Origin: CAVTLG01 sp963735495
GTDB lineage: Bacteria; Chloroflexota; Ktedonobacteria; Ktedonobacterales; Ktedonobacteraceae
Direction: 5' to 3'
Assembly (NCBI GenBank): GCA_963735495.1
Contig: CAVTLG010000011.1
Coordinates: forward strand, 477,592 to 541,591
DNA: 64,000 nt
Shown here: piece by piece, positions 55,778 to 64,000 of the stretch
Layout of the letters: each line of letters begins with the position of its first letter
Position numbering within the stretch: the first letter of the stretch is position 1
Translations under genes and position numbers: made by a program
The notes under the pieces: generated by a model
The model's input: the letters and a program-made list of their open reading frames with translations, nothing else
Told to the model about the DNA's origin: nothing
The model's database searches: none

Positions 55778-56773
55778 ATGGAAAGTGATACACCGAATGA
55801 GCACGCCAGCAGGCGTCGTATCGCGTTGCTGGCCTTACTACACCAACGTCCGCATAGCTACAAAGAGATCATCGCGGCCCTGGACAAGCGAGATCTTTGG
55901 ATTTATGATCGTATGGCGGACGCATCTGTTATTGCACAACAACAGTATTATCAATTCCGTCGCGACCTGCTTGCTTTAAGACACTCACAGTGGCAGATCA
56001 AGTATGATCGGAACACCAAACGCTATAGTTGGCACAACTCGCCCTTTAAACTTTCGCTGAATCAGTCACAGATCATTGTCCTGGCAACGTTACACCACAC
56101 ATTTGCGCAGAAGACAACTCCTTATGCGAATGATATCCAGGAACTCCTCACTTTCTTTGTGCGCCTCCTGCCAGAAGGTCAACAGGAAACGTTAGTCAAG
56201 CAAAATCAAATCTTTAATATCGACTTACATGAAAGAACTGACTATAGCGACCTTGATCCGCAGACGCAGAATGAAGTAGGTAGAGCTATTCTCTGTCGTC
56301 AGCAGTTAGCGTTTACCTACCGATCACCCCGTGCGGAACAAGCACTAGATCACGTTATTGAACCAGAACCTTTACACATGAAAGATGGACATGTTTATCT
56401 CCATGGCTGGAGTCTGGCATATGAAAAAGTTCTGCGGTTTCGCCTGGATTACATCGTTCCAGGCACTGCCCGCATGCTCAGCATCTTGAGTGCGCGCAGT
56501 CGTCCCCGTGCGCCATCTTACCTGTTGCGTTATCACCTCACTCCTACTCTTGCTCGTAATAGCGTCAGCCAGCACTTTCCTCAGCAGGAGGTAGAAAAGC
56601 ACCCCGATGGCTCTGCAACAATCACGGCAGAGGTCAGTGATCTCTTTGAGGCTCGTCGCATACTCCTCAGTTACGGCGAACACTGCCTGGTAGAAGCACC
56701 GCCCGAACTGGTGGAGCAAATGCGCATTGTGGCGGCTGACTTTGCCAGAAAGTATCTTAGCTCAAACGAGTGA
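55778..56773 (+). CDS. WYL-domain CRISPR regulator
   Basis: About 331 residues. The N-terminal helix-turn-helix covers about 10-60 (RRRIALLALLHQRPHSYKEIIAAL). The WYL-type sensor is about 160-250 (LAFTYRSPRAEQALDHVIEPEPLHMKDGHVYLHGWSLAYEKVLRFRLDYI), followed by a C-terminal extension. WYL regulators often control cas operons, binding nucleic acid ligands. It is divergent from cas4 and 78 bases upstream of cas10d, so it can control both. Start ATG 55778 with GGGAAAG upstream; GTG 55769 is possible. Confidence 0.82.
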   Translation: MESDTPNEHASRRRIALLALLHQRPHSYKEIIAALDKRDLWIYDRMADASVIAQQQYYQFRRDLLALRHSQWQIKYDRNTKRYSWHNSPFKLSLNQSQIIVLATLHHTFAQKTTPYANDIQELLTFFVRLLPEGQQETLVKQNQIFNIDLHERTDYSDLDPQTQNEVGRAILCRQQLAFTYRSPRAEQALDHVIEPEPLHMKDGHVYLHGWSLAYEKVLRFRLDYIVPGTARMLSILSARSRPRAPSYLLRYHLTPTLARNSVSQHFPQQEVEKHPDGSATITAEVSDLFEARRILLSYGEHCLVEAPPELVEQMRIVAADFARKYLSSNE

Positions 56774-56851
56774 GCGCATATGCGCTCATCTAACACATTT
56801 ATACTTTGGCTGTTCGAGAAATTTCGACGCTCATTTTAGGAGGAAATTTTC

Positions 56852-59512
56852 GTGCCGGAGTCCGATTTAAAGCTCACATGGCTACTAGATGATGACCAGC
56901 AAGATCCACATGGGACCAATCTACTCGCCATATACTTTCGGGAAATCGCGAATGGACCGCTGACCGACTATCGTAGCATCATTCAGACAGGACAGAAACA
57001 GGGACAAAATTACTATACGCATGTGCTTGATGGTATCAGCGCACTGCATAAGCTGCGTACAGCGGGAGTGATCGTCATGGACGATATTGAGGAGATGCTG
57101 CTCTTTGCCGCAGACACCATTCACGATCTCAATAAAATACCACCTTACGGCGGCAGAGATGTCAAATCAAGCTATAGCAATATCGCGACCTGCCAGAATA
57201 TTGCTACTGAGTTACAGCGTATCGATATGCAGCGTTTTTTCTATGACTGGAAGGAGTATCTGGAGGATATCAGATTGCTGATGCTGCTCCATCAGCACGA
57301 CACAGCCCCCCTCGATGACCTGGATCTGCGCAAGCATGCATATAAGTTGCGTTACGAGAGGTTGCTAGAATTGGGCAAACTGCTCTATGCGGTCGACAAC
57401 CTGAATCTCTCCCACACGCTCGCAGAGAGAAACCATAAAGAGAACTTTCTAGCGACCATTAACGCAGTATCGGAAAAGCGCTGGCGCTGGGTAACGCATC
57501 GTCTGGGAGAAAATCGCGCGGTACTCAGCAACATCATTCACAATAATGTCGTCTCATACCTGAAAGAACGCTACACTCACGACGAACGCTCAAATATCGC
57601 CGACTTGCTTTACTATCCCGACGGTGTCGCGTATCTGCTACCCGAACGTGAAGCATTTACATGGTCAGAGGACGACACAAAGCAGGTCGCGCAACGACTG
57701 GCACAGGCTATCGTTGACAAGCAGGCAGCAGGTTTACAGCAGTTTATAATAGTCAACCAGTTGGGCATTAGAGTTTCGAGAGCGGGTATAGATAGCGGAG
57801 TGAGTTATACAGAAATCATGTATGCCATTCATCGAGCAGTTGATCGTAAACGCTATTCGGCTACCTGGCATGCGACGTATAGCACGAAGTTAACCGCTGA
57901 TATCGAACAAGCTGCCAGTAGTACAGATCAAACCATTCGCACACTTGCCGTAGATCTTCTGCAAACATCTCAACCCATAGTTCCTTTGGAATCTGAAGCA
58001 CTCAAGAAAGGAGATTTAGCTTTGGCCTATTACAACTTGCTGCATGATCATCTTGAAAATGAGCTTATAGCCAAACATAACTGCAATGCGTGGGGACGTG
58101 TATATACTCTGTTAAACCTACCCAGCGAACGCTACGCTTTGTATGAGCAAGTGAACGCTTATAGACGGAGCTATTTCATTGCGCGCGATTGCACAGAGAG
58201 CCTTGAGACAATCTTCGAGCACCTATTAGCTGATGTAGCCGATCTCGCAGGTGAACAGACGCAAAAAGCGCCCGACGGTCATGAGTTTTGTGACTATCTA
58301 GCCTTGAACCTTGAATGTGGTGCAGCCAACTACACGCGTAGTTTTTCCGAACATTTACAGCATTATGTTAAAGCCAATCATAAGCAATGTTGTATGTGCA
58401 GTTCTGCACTACCTTCTATCAAGTTGATGGACTCTGATGTCCCTAACAGCATGGGAGTCCAGGTGTTTAGCAACAGACTAAGCGGAGGTGGCGGAGAGCC
58501 AAAGAGGAATATATGTCCGTTATGTAGGACACAACTCATCTTGGAAAAACTAACGCGTGTTGCTTTTAAGAAGGGCAAAGAACAATATACGAGCTTCTAC
58601 TTGCATCTCTATCCCTACGCCTTCTTTACCAGCTCTTACATAGATGCGATGTATTCTACCCTCAAAAATGTGTGCCACGAGGAAAATCAATGCTTTTTTC
58701 TCGATAGAGGTCGCTATTTCAGGCATTGGGAAGCACAATTCGCACAAGGATTAAGCTCTCAGGCCATAAAGCAGGCCAGACGGATGCTACCAGACGAAGA
58801 CGTGAATACGTTTGCTCCTCATTCCACCAAACTCAATGGCATCAGTGTACCGCAATTCAGCGATACAGTTTGCAACACGCCGACACTCCCTATCAATGCT
58901 CCCGGAGATAACTACAGCCTACAATTTCTCTTTGCGCTTACACACGCCTTGATGATCGCGGATTTCTTTGGCTGTCGCGTTGCGCTGTCGCGTACGCCAA
59001 TTCCGCTATTAAGTAGCGAGTATATGGTCGAGCACGCGCTGGCTTTCTTCGCCGATGGCATACCGCTTAACTTACGCTGGCTACTGCCGACCAACGAATA
59101 TCGCAGCATAGAAACCTATCGGGATAGGCAGGATGATGGCGGCCCCGCCTACAGAGAACGTATAAATCAGTGGCCGAATGAGTCCCCTGACGCTCAAGGC
59201 TACGCGGCCTACGAGAATATCGCCTGGCGCTTATCAACACTCTATCGCTTAGCGCAGCAGCTCAGTCTCAGTCCAGAGGACACTGAGGCATTTCTTCTGG
59301 AAATAGCTATGTCCATGGCCGATGATCCTTTCTCCGCTTACCGCGTTGTCGATCTCACTATTGAGAAGCAGTTAAAGCATGTCGGCACCAGCAACACCAG
59401 CAGAGGCAAAAAAGCCGGCACGAAAAACAGCATGAAAATGCCTCCTGAACAACTGGCTATTTACCTAAGCAAACGTGTGGCACCACTACTGGCAGAGATT
59501 ATTAAGGAGTAA
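56852..59512 (+). CDS. cas10d: Type I-D large subunit Cas10d/Csc3
   Basis: An 886-residue Cas10d. An HD nuclease domain is at the N-terminus (FAADTIHDLNKIP, His91-Asp92, with the earlier His57 in YYTHVLDG). A zinc-finger-like part has two CxxC pairs near 510-515 (CCMCSSAL) and 552-556 (ICPLCRTQL). The GGDD cyclase motif is absent, as in type I-D. The C-terminal helical region ends in LSKRVAPLLAEIIKE, without the small-subunit module that is fused or internally translated in other type I-D Cas10d genes. It starts at GTG 56852 after AGGAGG. Confidence 0.88.
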   Translation: MPESDLKLTWLLDDDQQDPHGTNLLAIYFREIANGPLTDYRSIIQTGQKQGQNYYTHVLDGISALHKLRTAGVIVMDDIEEMLLFAADTIHDLNKIPPYGGRDVKSSYSNIATCQNIATELQRIDMQRFFYDWKEYLEDIRLLMLLHQHDTAPLDDLDLRKHAYKLRYERLLELGKLLYAVDNLNLSHTLAERNHKENFLATINAVSEKRWRWVTHRLGENRAVLSNIIHNNVVSYLKERYTHDERSNIADLLYYPDGVAYLLPEREAFTWSEDDTKQVAQRLAQAIVDKQAAGLQQFIIVNQLGIRVSRAGIDSGVSYTEIMYAIHRAVDRKRYSATWHATYSTKLTADIEQAASSTDQTIRTLAVDLLQTSQPIVPLESEALKKGDLALAYYNLLHDHLENELIAKHNCNAWGRVYTLLNLPSERYALYEQVNAYRRSYFIARDCTESLETIFEHLLADVADLAGEQTQKAPDGHEFCDYLALNLECGAANYTRSFSEHLQHYVKANHKQCCMCSSALPSIKLMDSDVPNSMGVQVFSNRLSGGGGEPKRNICPLCRTQLILEKLTRVAFKKGKEQYTSFYLHLYPYAFFTSSYIDAMYSTLKNVCHEENQCFFLDRGRYFRHWEAQFAQGLSSQAIKQARRMLPDEDVNTFAPHSTKLNGISVPQFSDTVCNTPTLPINAPGDNYSLQFLFALTHALMIADFFGCRVALSRTPIPLLSSEYMVEHALAFFADGIPLNLRWLLPTNEYRSIETYRDRQDDGGPAYRERINQWPNESPDAQGYAAYENIAWRLSTLYRLAQQLSLSPEDTEAFLLEIAMSMADDPFSAYRVVDLTIEKQLKHVGTSNTSRGKKAGTKNSMKMPPEQLAIYLSKRVAPLLAEIIKE

Positions 59513-59518
59513 CATAGT

Positions 59519-59971
59519 ATGGAATCACTTAAACAGATGGCAACACTGGCAGCAGAAGAACATCTCAAAGGACGCTCTTTCAAGCGCAATTCTATCCTCA
59601 AGCCCCTCGACATTATTCTGGAGAACCTGGAGCGAGAGCCTAAAGCGGATGTGCGCGACCTGGTACGCCGGGCCTCCGAACGGGACATTTTTGATCATAT
59701 TGATCGCATTACTGAGCAGAAATATAAACCCGGCCTGGTCAAACGCGAAAGGAAACAGGATCAAATTCGCCTCTACGTCACGCTCTTCTTTGAAGGCATC
59801 CTGGATCGCGCCCATGGCGGCGATGTGAATCGTCTATTGCAACGCAGCAAACTACTGCGTAGCGCCTATCTCACGTACTATCGGGATGCTGTGCCCGAAG
59901 GCACAAAAGAGCAGGTCGACACCGAGCAAGCCGAAGAAGCCCAGCAGCAAGCAACAGATCAAGGCGAGTAA
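59519..59971 (+). CDS. Separate Cas11d-like small subunit
   Basis: A 150-residue helical protein, 6 bases after cas10d. LKPLDIILENLER, DQIRLYVTLFFEGILDRAHGGDVNRLLQRSKLLRSAYLTYYRDA are typical of the helical C-end of Csc3/Cas11d, here in its own frame with its own ATG and a GGAG box (59506-59509) inside the end of cas10d. The tail is acidic and Gln-rich. In other type I-D systems the small subunit is made from an internal start within cas10d (published for Synechocystis); here it is a stand-alone gene. Identity is inferred from position and fold. Confidence 0.65.
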   Translation: MESLKQMATLAAEEHLKGRSFKRNSILKPLDIILENLEREPKADVRDLVRRASERDIFDHIDRITEQKYKPGLVKRERKQDQIRLYVTLFFEGILDRAHGGDVNRLLQRSKLLRSAYLTYYRDAVPEGTKEQVDTEQAEEAQQQATDQGE

Positions 59972-60004
59972 TCACTATACAGTTACGCGAATGAAAGGAA
60001 ATTA

Positions 60005-61000
60005 TTGATGAGTGCATTCGAGCAATATAAGCAACACGTATTAGAGCGCTACAGCAACATGCCGCAGGGTTACTATGTTAGCATTTTCATTATACGCAAA
60101 ACCGCGTCAGAAACAATCTTTCGTACCGAGGGCAGCGGAGAAGAACTGGTGAAGGAGACTGTGAGTGCTGGCTTGCTGAATAGTACCCCCATGCGCCGTG
60201 TCGTGATTAGTAAGCGCAAGCAAACAGCCGTTGAGCGGCGTACCGGACGTGAATTCTTGCACAAACATGAGCTACTACGGAAAAATAAAGATGGCAAAAT
60301 CTGTATGCTCAACACAAATGCGCCGTGCGAGCAATGTATCGATTGCTTACTCTATGGTTTTGCGGCTGGCGGTGCTGGCGCTCAAAAGAGTCGCGTCTTT
60401 ACCGATGATGCCTACTCAATTGATGCATCTGCACAGGTTGCCGCACGGCGTACATTTAACGCCACCTATGACAATGGCACGATGCGCAATCCCGAAACGG
60501 GTGAAGCGAGTAGAAGCATCAACAAGGATGAGTACGTACGGCCTCAAACGCACTTCCTGGACATCGAGACGCTCAAGGACGTAACGTTGACTGAGCTACA
60601 GTATGTCATCGGGAATATCGTACGCAGTGAGCGCTATGGAGCTATCTCCAGTCGACTAGGAAAGGTCAAGAATAAGATCGTTGCCGTAGCTTTTAGCGAT
60701 TGCGAACTCTTCAGTAATCTGGAACTCACCCAGGCAACCTATGATCGCCTCAAGCCTGTGGATAAAGACGAATTGCCATTTCCTCTTGCCGATGCAGCAG
60801 TCGAGCAAGCAGTGTCAGCATCGATAGATGAATTAATGCAAGGTGTATTCAGTCAGAAGCCTGTGTTGCTCCAGGGCGAGGAGCTGCAAGCCGAATTACA
60901 AGGTATAGCCGGGCTTTATTACGAGCAACAAGGTCTTGTACAAGCTCTCACTACCTTGACCGATGGCTACCAACAAGTTATTCACAGCAGCAAAGGATGA
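60005..61000 (+). CDS. csc2: Type I-D backbone Csc2 (Cas7)
   Basis: A 331-residue Csc2. N-terminal sheet YVSIFIIRKTASETIFRTEG; a Zn-like CxxC pair in NAPCEQCIDCLLYGFAAGGAG; VFTDDAYSID and RTFNATYDNGTMRNP; then HFLDIETLKDVTLTELQYVIGNIVRSERYGAISSRLGKVKN. It coats the crRNA spacer in the I-D Cascade. Begins ATGATGAG-like (ATG 60005/60008) after GAAAGGAAA. It ends three bases before csc1. Confidence 0.92.
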   Translation: MMSAFEQYKQHVLERYSNMPQGYYVSIFIIRKTASETIFRTEGSGEELVKETVSAGLLNSTPMRRVVISKRKQTAVERRTGREFLHKHELLRKNKDGKICMLNTNAPCEQCIDCLLYGFAAGGAGAQKSRVFTDDAYSIDASAQVAARRTFNATYDNGTMRNPETGEASRSINKDEYVRPQTHFLDIETLKDVTLTELQYVIGNIVRSERYGAISSRLGKVKNKIVAVAFSDCELFSNLELTQATYDRLKPVDKDELPFPLADAAVEQAVSASIDELMQGVFSQKPVLLQGEELQAELQGIAGLYYEQQGLVQALTTLTDGYQQVIHSSKG

Positions 61001-61003
61001 GTT

Positions 61004-61591
61004 ATGCATATCTATCCTGCCGATTTGCTGCTCTTAGAGCATACTTTTTTTGCCAGTCGTGAGATTGATCCGCTCTATGCCAGTGAACCACTGATTGGCA
61101 ATTATGCCTTGACGTATGCGCTCGGACTCTGCAATGCTCCCTATCGCTGGAAAGGTGGGCCGCGCTATAAGGAAGACCTGGCACCGCTCAATGAGCAAGG
61201 TCTCTATATCACGCCAGCAGCTTTTAGCAGCTTGCGTATGGCACTCACCAGATTTAACGGTCAGATTGACAGCTATTACTCGCGCTTCGCGCAGAATGCG
61301 ATCACGATGGTACGTGATACAAACAAGAAGGTAAAAGCCGAAAACTTTCCACAAAGTGGGCGTATTCGCATGCTCGGGCTGGGGAGTCGTGCACATTTCT
61401 ATCTGCTCGACCGGGATCATCTCATCGCGCAAGGCAAGGGTCCTCAACTCTTGCCTTATATCAGATTAGGCAAATTCATGAGCAAGGCGCGCATCATATG
61501 GCAAGCATTTCGAAGCCTTTCCAAAACGCAACGTACTAATCAAAGTGATGCGTTATTCCGGCACGTGCGTCTGCATGTCGTTTGTTTGTAG
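61004..61591 (+). CDS. csc1: Type I-D Csc1 (Cas5), C-terminally altered
   Basis: 195 residues. The N-terminal part is family-like: LLLLEHTFFASREIDPLYASEPLIGNYALTYALGLC, then YITPAAFSS and YIRLGKFMSKARI near residue 165. After KARI the sequence (IWQAFRSLSKTQ to VVCL) no longer looks like the family, whose proteins are usually 220-250 residues. TTCGAA at about 61518 offers another one-base shift, but the resulting frame is not recognisable either. The gene is probably truncated by a junction with the decayed region. Csc1 caps the 5' handle of the crRNA. Confidence 0.8.
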   Translation: MHIYPADLLLLEHTFFASREIDPLYASEPLIGNYALTYALGLCNAPYRWKGGPRYKEDLAPLNEQGLYITPAAFSSLRMALTRFNGQIDSYYSRFAQNAITMVRDTNKKVKAENFPQSGRIRMLGLGSRAHFYLLDRDHLIAQGKGPQLLPYIRLGKFMSKARIIWQAFRSLSKTQRTNQSDALFRHVRLHVVCL

Positions 61592-62450
61592 AACCGCGCA
61601 AAAGGCGAAAGTCCACGCAAGTGATGCGTTTCTAGCGTCGGAGTCGCCCGTAACACCTGACCCACCCTCCGTTCCCCTGCCAAATCAGCCCTTCTGATGA
61701 GTCCAAGCCTGTCTATGCTTCTCAAGGTATTTCTTCGCTTTATGTTCGCTGTGGGGCTTCCTAAGCGTTTGTGGGGCACATTTAATGCCTTTCTCGCACG
61801 AGTCCCGCCGAAATGACGCCGAAAACGTGTACTTCATCGGAAAGCAATGAAAAATGGCATTTTCAGAGGCGAAGAAAACAAAGAAAACGCGAAAGACAGA
61901 AAAATAAAACATTTTTTGAAGTGCCCTGTAAATCCTCACTTCATGCGGTATTCAAGGAGCACCCGAGAGCATCTTGCAAGGCAGCCAACGTCAAAAGCTT
62001 CGGCACAGCGGACAATAACAGAAGGATTTTGACGAGTACTTTATCTTGTCCGTGCCTTCTTCTGCGTCTACTGCAAATTCCGCTGATGCGGCGAGTCGAA
62101 AATCGAAAAAGACTTTAAATGATTTAATTTATAGGTTTGGCGAAGCGTCAAAATACTGCCATCCTGTGAAGACACTACGATTGTTAAGATAAAATATATG
62201 TTCTTCGTAGCCGATGAGTCCAAAGCTTTCGGGGTCGCTAACCTTGAAAGCACCCTTGTCCAAGGAACGTATTATTCCCTCGGGGTCTCTGCCATATCTC
62301 GACCTGAGGCGCTGTTTCTATCCTCAGTGGACGGGTCCACAATCGGAACCGGATGAACCTGCTTGCTACGAATGCATTTTGGTACTACCTATGAGTGTTC
62401 CGGGGTATCAAAACATGCGGAAACCCGCATAAACATTGGTTGATTTTCTG
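61592..62450. other. Low-GC junction without recognisable genes
   Basis: Base composition drops, with long A-rich runs (61840-61920). Frames such as 61685-61939 minus have no recognised domain. cas6 and cas3, which commonly follow csc1 in type I-D loci, are absent here. Confidence 0.45.
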
Positions 62451-63252
62451 TCACAATCCTGACCCTACCCTCAATTTTGACAGTGCTCGTTGTTGCGCCA
62501 AGGCTTCCTCAATAAGCCGCGCCGTCTCTACGGCCACCGCCTTGGCCACCAACTCAGGACAGTCAGTGCGTAATTGTTCCCGCATACGGGCAATAGTCTG
62601 CTGATGCAGCCCTGTCCTCCTTACCGACGATATTCGTCGGCGTGGTCAAGAACCACCCCACATTCTTGAAGATTCGTGCCTCGTGTAACGGCACCTTCAG
62701 CCAGCCACGATTGGAATCAGTATCCATGAGGCCGTGCACGTCGGCAGGAGCCATTGCTTTTTCTAGGATGTAAGAACGGCATCGCAGGAGCCATCTCAGC
62801 ACGTGATTGCAGGTCATCGGCAAACTCAGCATCCAAGGCGTCGTCGCCCAGCTGGTCGGGATTGGCTAGCTCACTGCCAAGAATGAAATGCTTACTGCCA
62901 CCAACTCCAACATCGATACCGCGTCCACGATTCGTCGAGTCGCCACCTTGGTGAGCAGATCGTCAGTATTCATGTCGGTGTCCTTCGGTACGATAATTGT
63001 CCCGTCATCGCGTAATTTGGTGGCCGGAACAGCCAATTTCGGGAATCGCTTCTTGACCTTTGGCAGGCATTTCGAGCACACGCGAACATCATCGCGGCGG
63101 ATATAGACACATTTACAGTCAGCGCATTTAAACTTGTTGGCCTTCCAGCACGAATCGCATTTGCGCTGACGGGGACGATTACGCTTGAATTTCTGGCCGC
63201 AGGTGTTGCATTTGCCTTCCGGCTTCGACCGTGACTGACGTTGCTTTCGCAT
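62451..63252 (-). pseudogene. Decayed gene with N-terminal zinc ribbon
   Basis: Four successive minus-strand segments in different frames read like one decayed or error-ridden gene. The first, from 63252, is a basic zinc-ribbon: GKCNTCGQKFKRNRPRQRKC, CDSCW, KCADCKCV, VCSKCL (eight or more Cys). Then GIDVGVGGSKHFILGSEL and ADDLQSRAEMAPAMPFLHP, then ADVHGLMDTDSNRGWLKVP and ARIFKNVGWFLTTPTNIVGK, then TIARMREQLRTDCPELVAKA ending at 62451. I do not recognise the family. Zinc-ribbon plus helical tail might come from a phage or plasmid; this is uncertain. Confidence 0.4.
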
Positions 63253-63559
63253 TTCTTCATGTGTGCCGGACGCCTCAATACGTGGCGGCGGCTTCTCCTT
63301 TCAAGACTTTTACGGCCCAGACGCACGAAAGCCGCAGCCCATCCCCGAGAAGGACGAACCACGGCTCGTGTTTTTACGATAGTCCACGAGCAGGGTGGAA
63401 CTCTTGGAAAAAAGACGGAATACGGGCGCTACTGTTTGGGGCTATCGTAAAACTACAAACCGAATAAAACTACGCCTCTGCTAAACTATTCACCTAGTGC
63501 GACTCGCGGAACCCACCGTAAAGATTTTCGCGGATTCAGGATGCGTACGTTGGCCATGG

Positions 63560-63925
63560 TTATGCCGTCTTCCGCAATGACGCTTCTAGTTTCGACGCCA
63601 TATTGTTAACGGCCCTTGTGTTGATTGAAGACTTAGCAGCGCGGCGAATTCGTGCTACCAGTTTATTCTCGGCGTTTTGAATCTTTTTCCAATGTTCATG
63701 CGGGTATGCTTTTGGTATTTGACCAGCATCTTTCAACTCTTGGTATTTTGCCCATGCCTTAGTTTGGGCATCGCGTAACTGCGCCATCTCTGTTTTAAAT
63801 GCGGGGTCATGCGTTGTGTAGAGGCGCACTAACTTATTCCGAAGCTTGTAATCGGATTCTCCAAACTCAGGACTCTGCCAGTAGCACCCATTATCAACCG
63901 TAGGTACAGCGATAGACCCAGCCAA
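63560..63925 (-). CDS. Hypothetical protein
   Basis: 121 residues from a TTG at 63925; the frame is open upstream to 63981 and includes a hydrophobic LQDIGIVLLAGSIAVP, so an exported or membrane-anchored form is possible. The rest is helical and charged (LRNKLVRLYTTHDPAFKTEM, KIQNAENKLVARIRRAAK). No domain recognised. It lies in the low-GC tail with zinc-ribbon fragments and may belong to the same foreign segment. 63253-63559 holds no gene that I can support. Confidence 0.4.
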   Translation of the reverse strand: MAGSIAVPTVDNGCYWQSPEFGESDYKLRNKLVRLYTTHDPAFKTEMAQLRDAQTKAWAKYQELKDAGQIPKAYPHEHWKKIQNAENKLVARIRRAAKSSINTRAVNNMASKLEASLRKTA

Positions 63926-64000
63926 AAGAACAATACCAATATCCTGAAGTGTCTGAGATGGATTACTGGATTCGTTTCATACCTTCTTATTGAGTTAATT

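Noticed and set aside
61610..61640. Segment CCACGCAAGTGATGCGTTTCT resembling part of structured repeat copy A
   Set aside because: Only about 20 bases are shared and the stems cannot be completed.
61685..61939. 84-codon minus frame in the low-GC tail
   Set aside because: Phe-rich translation of A-rich sequence; no ribosome site or domain.
1..64000. tRNA or rRNA genes
   Set aside because: No cloverleaf with GTTCGA/CCA features and no conserved rRNA segments were recognised.

Overview
The window looks like a chromosomal segment of a Ktedonobacteria-type Chloroflexota bacterium (inferred from gene content: several PadR regulators, secreted ricin-B and LamG glycosidase-like proteins, a C39-peptidase peptide exporter, a CHAT/TIR/MoxR-like conflict operon, and a very large type I-D CRISPR locus). 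No rRNA or tRNA gene was recognised.

Positions 1-12400 hold two converging gene sets. On the plus strand are a small hypothetical protein, a SWIM zinc-finger protein and a WGR/beta-propeller/jacalin-like protein. On the minus strand is a tightly coupled operon: a trypsin-co-occurring-domain-like small protein, a ChlI-type AAA+ ATPase, a ChlD-type AAA/vWA partner split by a frameshift, a CHAT protease-like protein, and a 1152-residue fusion in which a degenerate HsdR-like restriction/helicase scaffold carries inserted nucleoside-phosphorylase-like and TIR domains. This is the strongest candidate for a novel conflict/immune system. A structured repeat family with base-pair covariation sits around the first genes and recurs near 34950.

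Positions 12900-31000 are secretion and regulation: a GH59-type galactocerebrosidase with ricin-type repeats (broken by two frameshifts), an ABC exporter, a PadR/O-methyltransferase fusion, a second striking locus made of a polyhistidine double-glycine peptide with its HlyD-like partner and C39-peptidase ABC exporter, a LamG/glutaminase-like Tat protein, a macrolide-type glycosyltransferase with its PadR regulator and a 34-bp palindrome, and a Ser/Thr kinase. Positions 31000-45300 contain the SpoVR-YhbH-PrkA stress module (SpoVR carries an intein), a SAM-hydrolase-like DUF62 protein, a degenerate receiver/MshEN-like protein, MurA with Asp in place of the usual active-site Cys, and a ferredoxin-P450-PadR group.

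Positions 45300-61600 are a type I-D CRISPR-Cas locus: originally one array of about 68 repeats, transcribed on the minus strand from a leader next to cas2. It has been split by a 2.97-kb insertion sequence that landed inside a repeat (8-bp target duplication) and was itself hit by a 1.25-kb passenger-carrying element (5-bp duplication). The same IS family seems to have struck a repeat at the trailer end earlier. The cas genes are cas4-cas1-cas2 on the minus strand and WYL-cas10d-(separate cas11-like)-csc2-csc1 on the plus strand; cas6 and cas3 are not visible, and csc1 runs into decayed, lower-GC sequence (61600-64000) with fragments of unrecognised genes.
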